DNA from: G963664835 sp965220775
GTDB taxonomy: Bacteria > Chloroflexota > UBA6077 > FW602-bin22 > JBCLEL01
Assembly (NCBI GenBank): GCA_965220775.1
Contig: OZ244845.1
Location: 992,001-1,056,000 of the forward strand
DNA: 64,000 nucleotides
Direction: 5' to 3'
Shown: positions 63,990-64,000 of the stretch, one piece after another
Position numbering within the stretch: the stretch's first letter is position 1
Layout: every line of letters begins with the position of its first letter
Program-made: the position numbers and the translations under genes
Notes under the pieces: generated by a model
Databases searched by the model: none
What the model was told of the DNA's origin: nothing
Seen by the model: only the letters and a program-made list of their open reading frames with translations

Positions 63990-64000
63990 GCCACTCGGCG

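Overview
The window looks like a bacterial chromosome segment from the Chloroflexota, probably an uncultured Dehalococcoidia/SAR202-type lineage. This is inferred from content, with no search run. The clues are a binding protein with a long Val/Glu repeat stalk behind a Tat-type lipoprotein signal, TolB-like propeller proteins with a Chloroflexota-style N-terminal domain, abundant PhyH and enolase-superfamily genes, moderately high GC, and frequent GTG and TTG starts. No ribosomal RNA is present. Two tRNA genes are: Ser(CGA) at 6432-6522 and Pro(GGG) at 39960-40036.

Left part (1-8.6 kb): two GT39/ArnT-like membrane glycosyltransferases, one cut by the window edge and one fused to two PA14 domains and an NHL propeller. 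These are followed by a small Zn-ribbon protein, tRNA-Ser, a P-loop protein without its lysine, and a mandelate-racemase-family enzyme.

Tandem array (8.7-17.3 kb): five head-to-tail paralogues of about 510 residues. Each has a signal peptide, a shared N-terminal domain and exactly six PD40/TolB-type blades, and each is preceded by a near-identical spacer. Blade variants sit at different places in different copies. A transposase remnant follows, and then a single polypeptide that combines GAF, PAS, histidine kinase, receiver and winged-helix DNA-binding domains. Its promoter carries phased direct repeats that suggest autoregulation.

Core housekeeping and envelope part (21-45 kb): a PilN-like protein whose last strands are separated by about 790 residues of Thr/Pro linkers, an Ig-like region and three discoidin-type modules, followed by a PilO-like protein. 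Then come hemW-like, polyprenyl synthase, MoxR, AI-2E-type permease, recJ, a PP2C-like/propeller protein, trxB, rph, and an rbsK-dnaX-ybaB run. Next are an aldo/keto reductase, a membrane protein of unknown function, a glycosidase-like TIM barrel and a TPR lipoprotein.

Accessory part (45-57.7 kb): intergenic DNA full of palindromic repeats, which carries an IS110-family and an IS30-family element. Between long direct repeats lie two sugar ABC permeases, a binding protein and a PhyH dioxygenase. A GH127-like glycosidase gene follows. The transporter has no ATPase gene here, so it presumably shares one encoded elsewhere. The set reads as a carbohydrate or glycoside uptake and processing cassette.

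Right end (57.7-64 kb): a complete branched-chain-amino-acid-type ABC operon, livK-livH-livM-livG-livF on the minus strand, with a recognisable promoter, and a polysaccharide deacetylase at the window edge.
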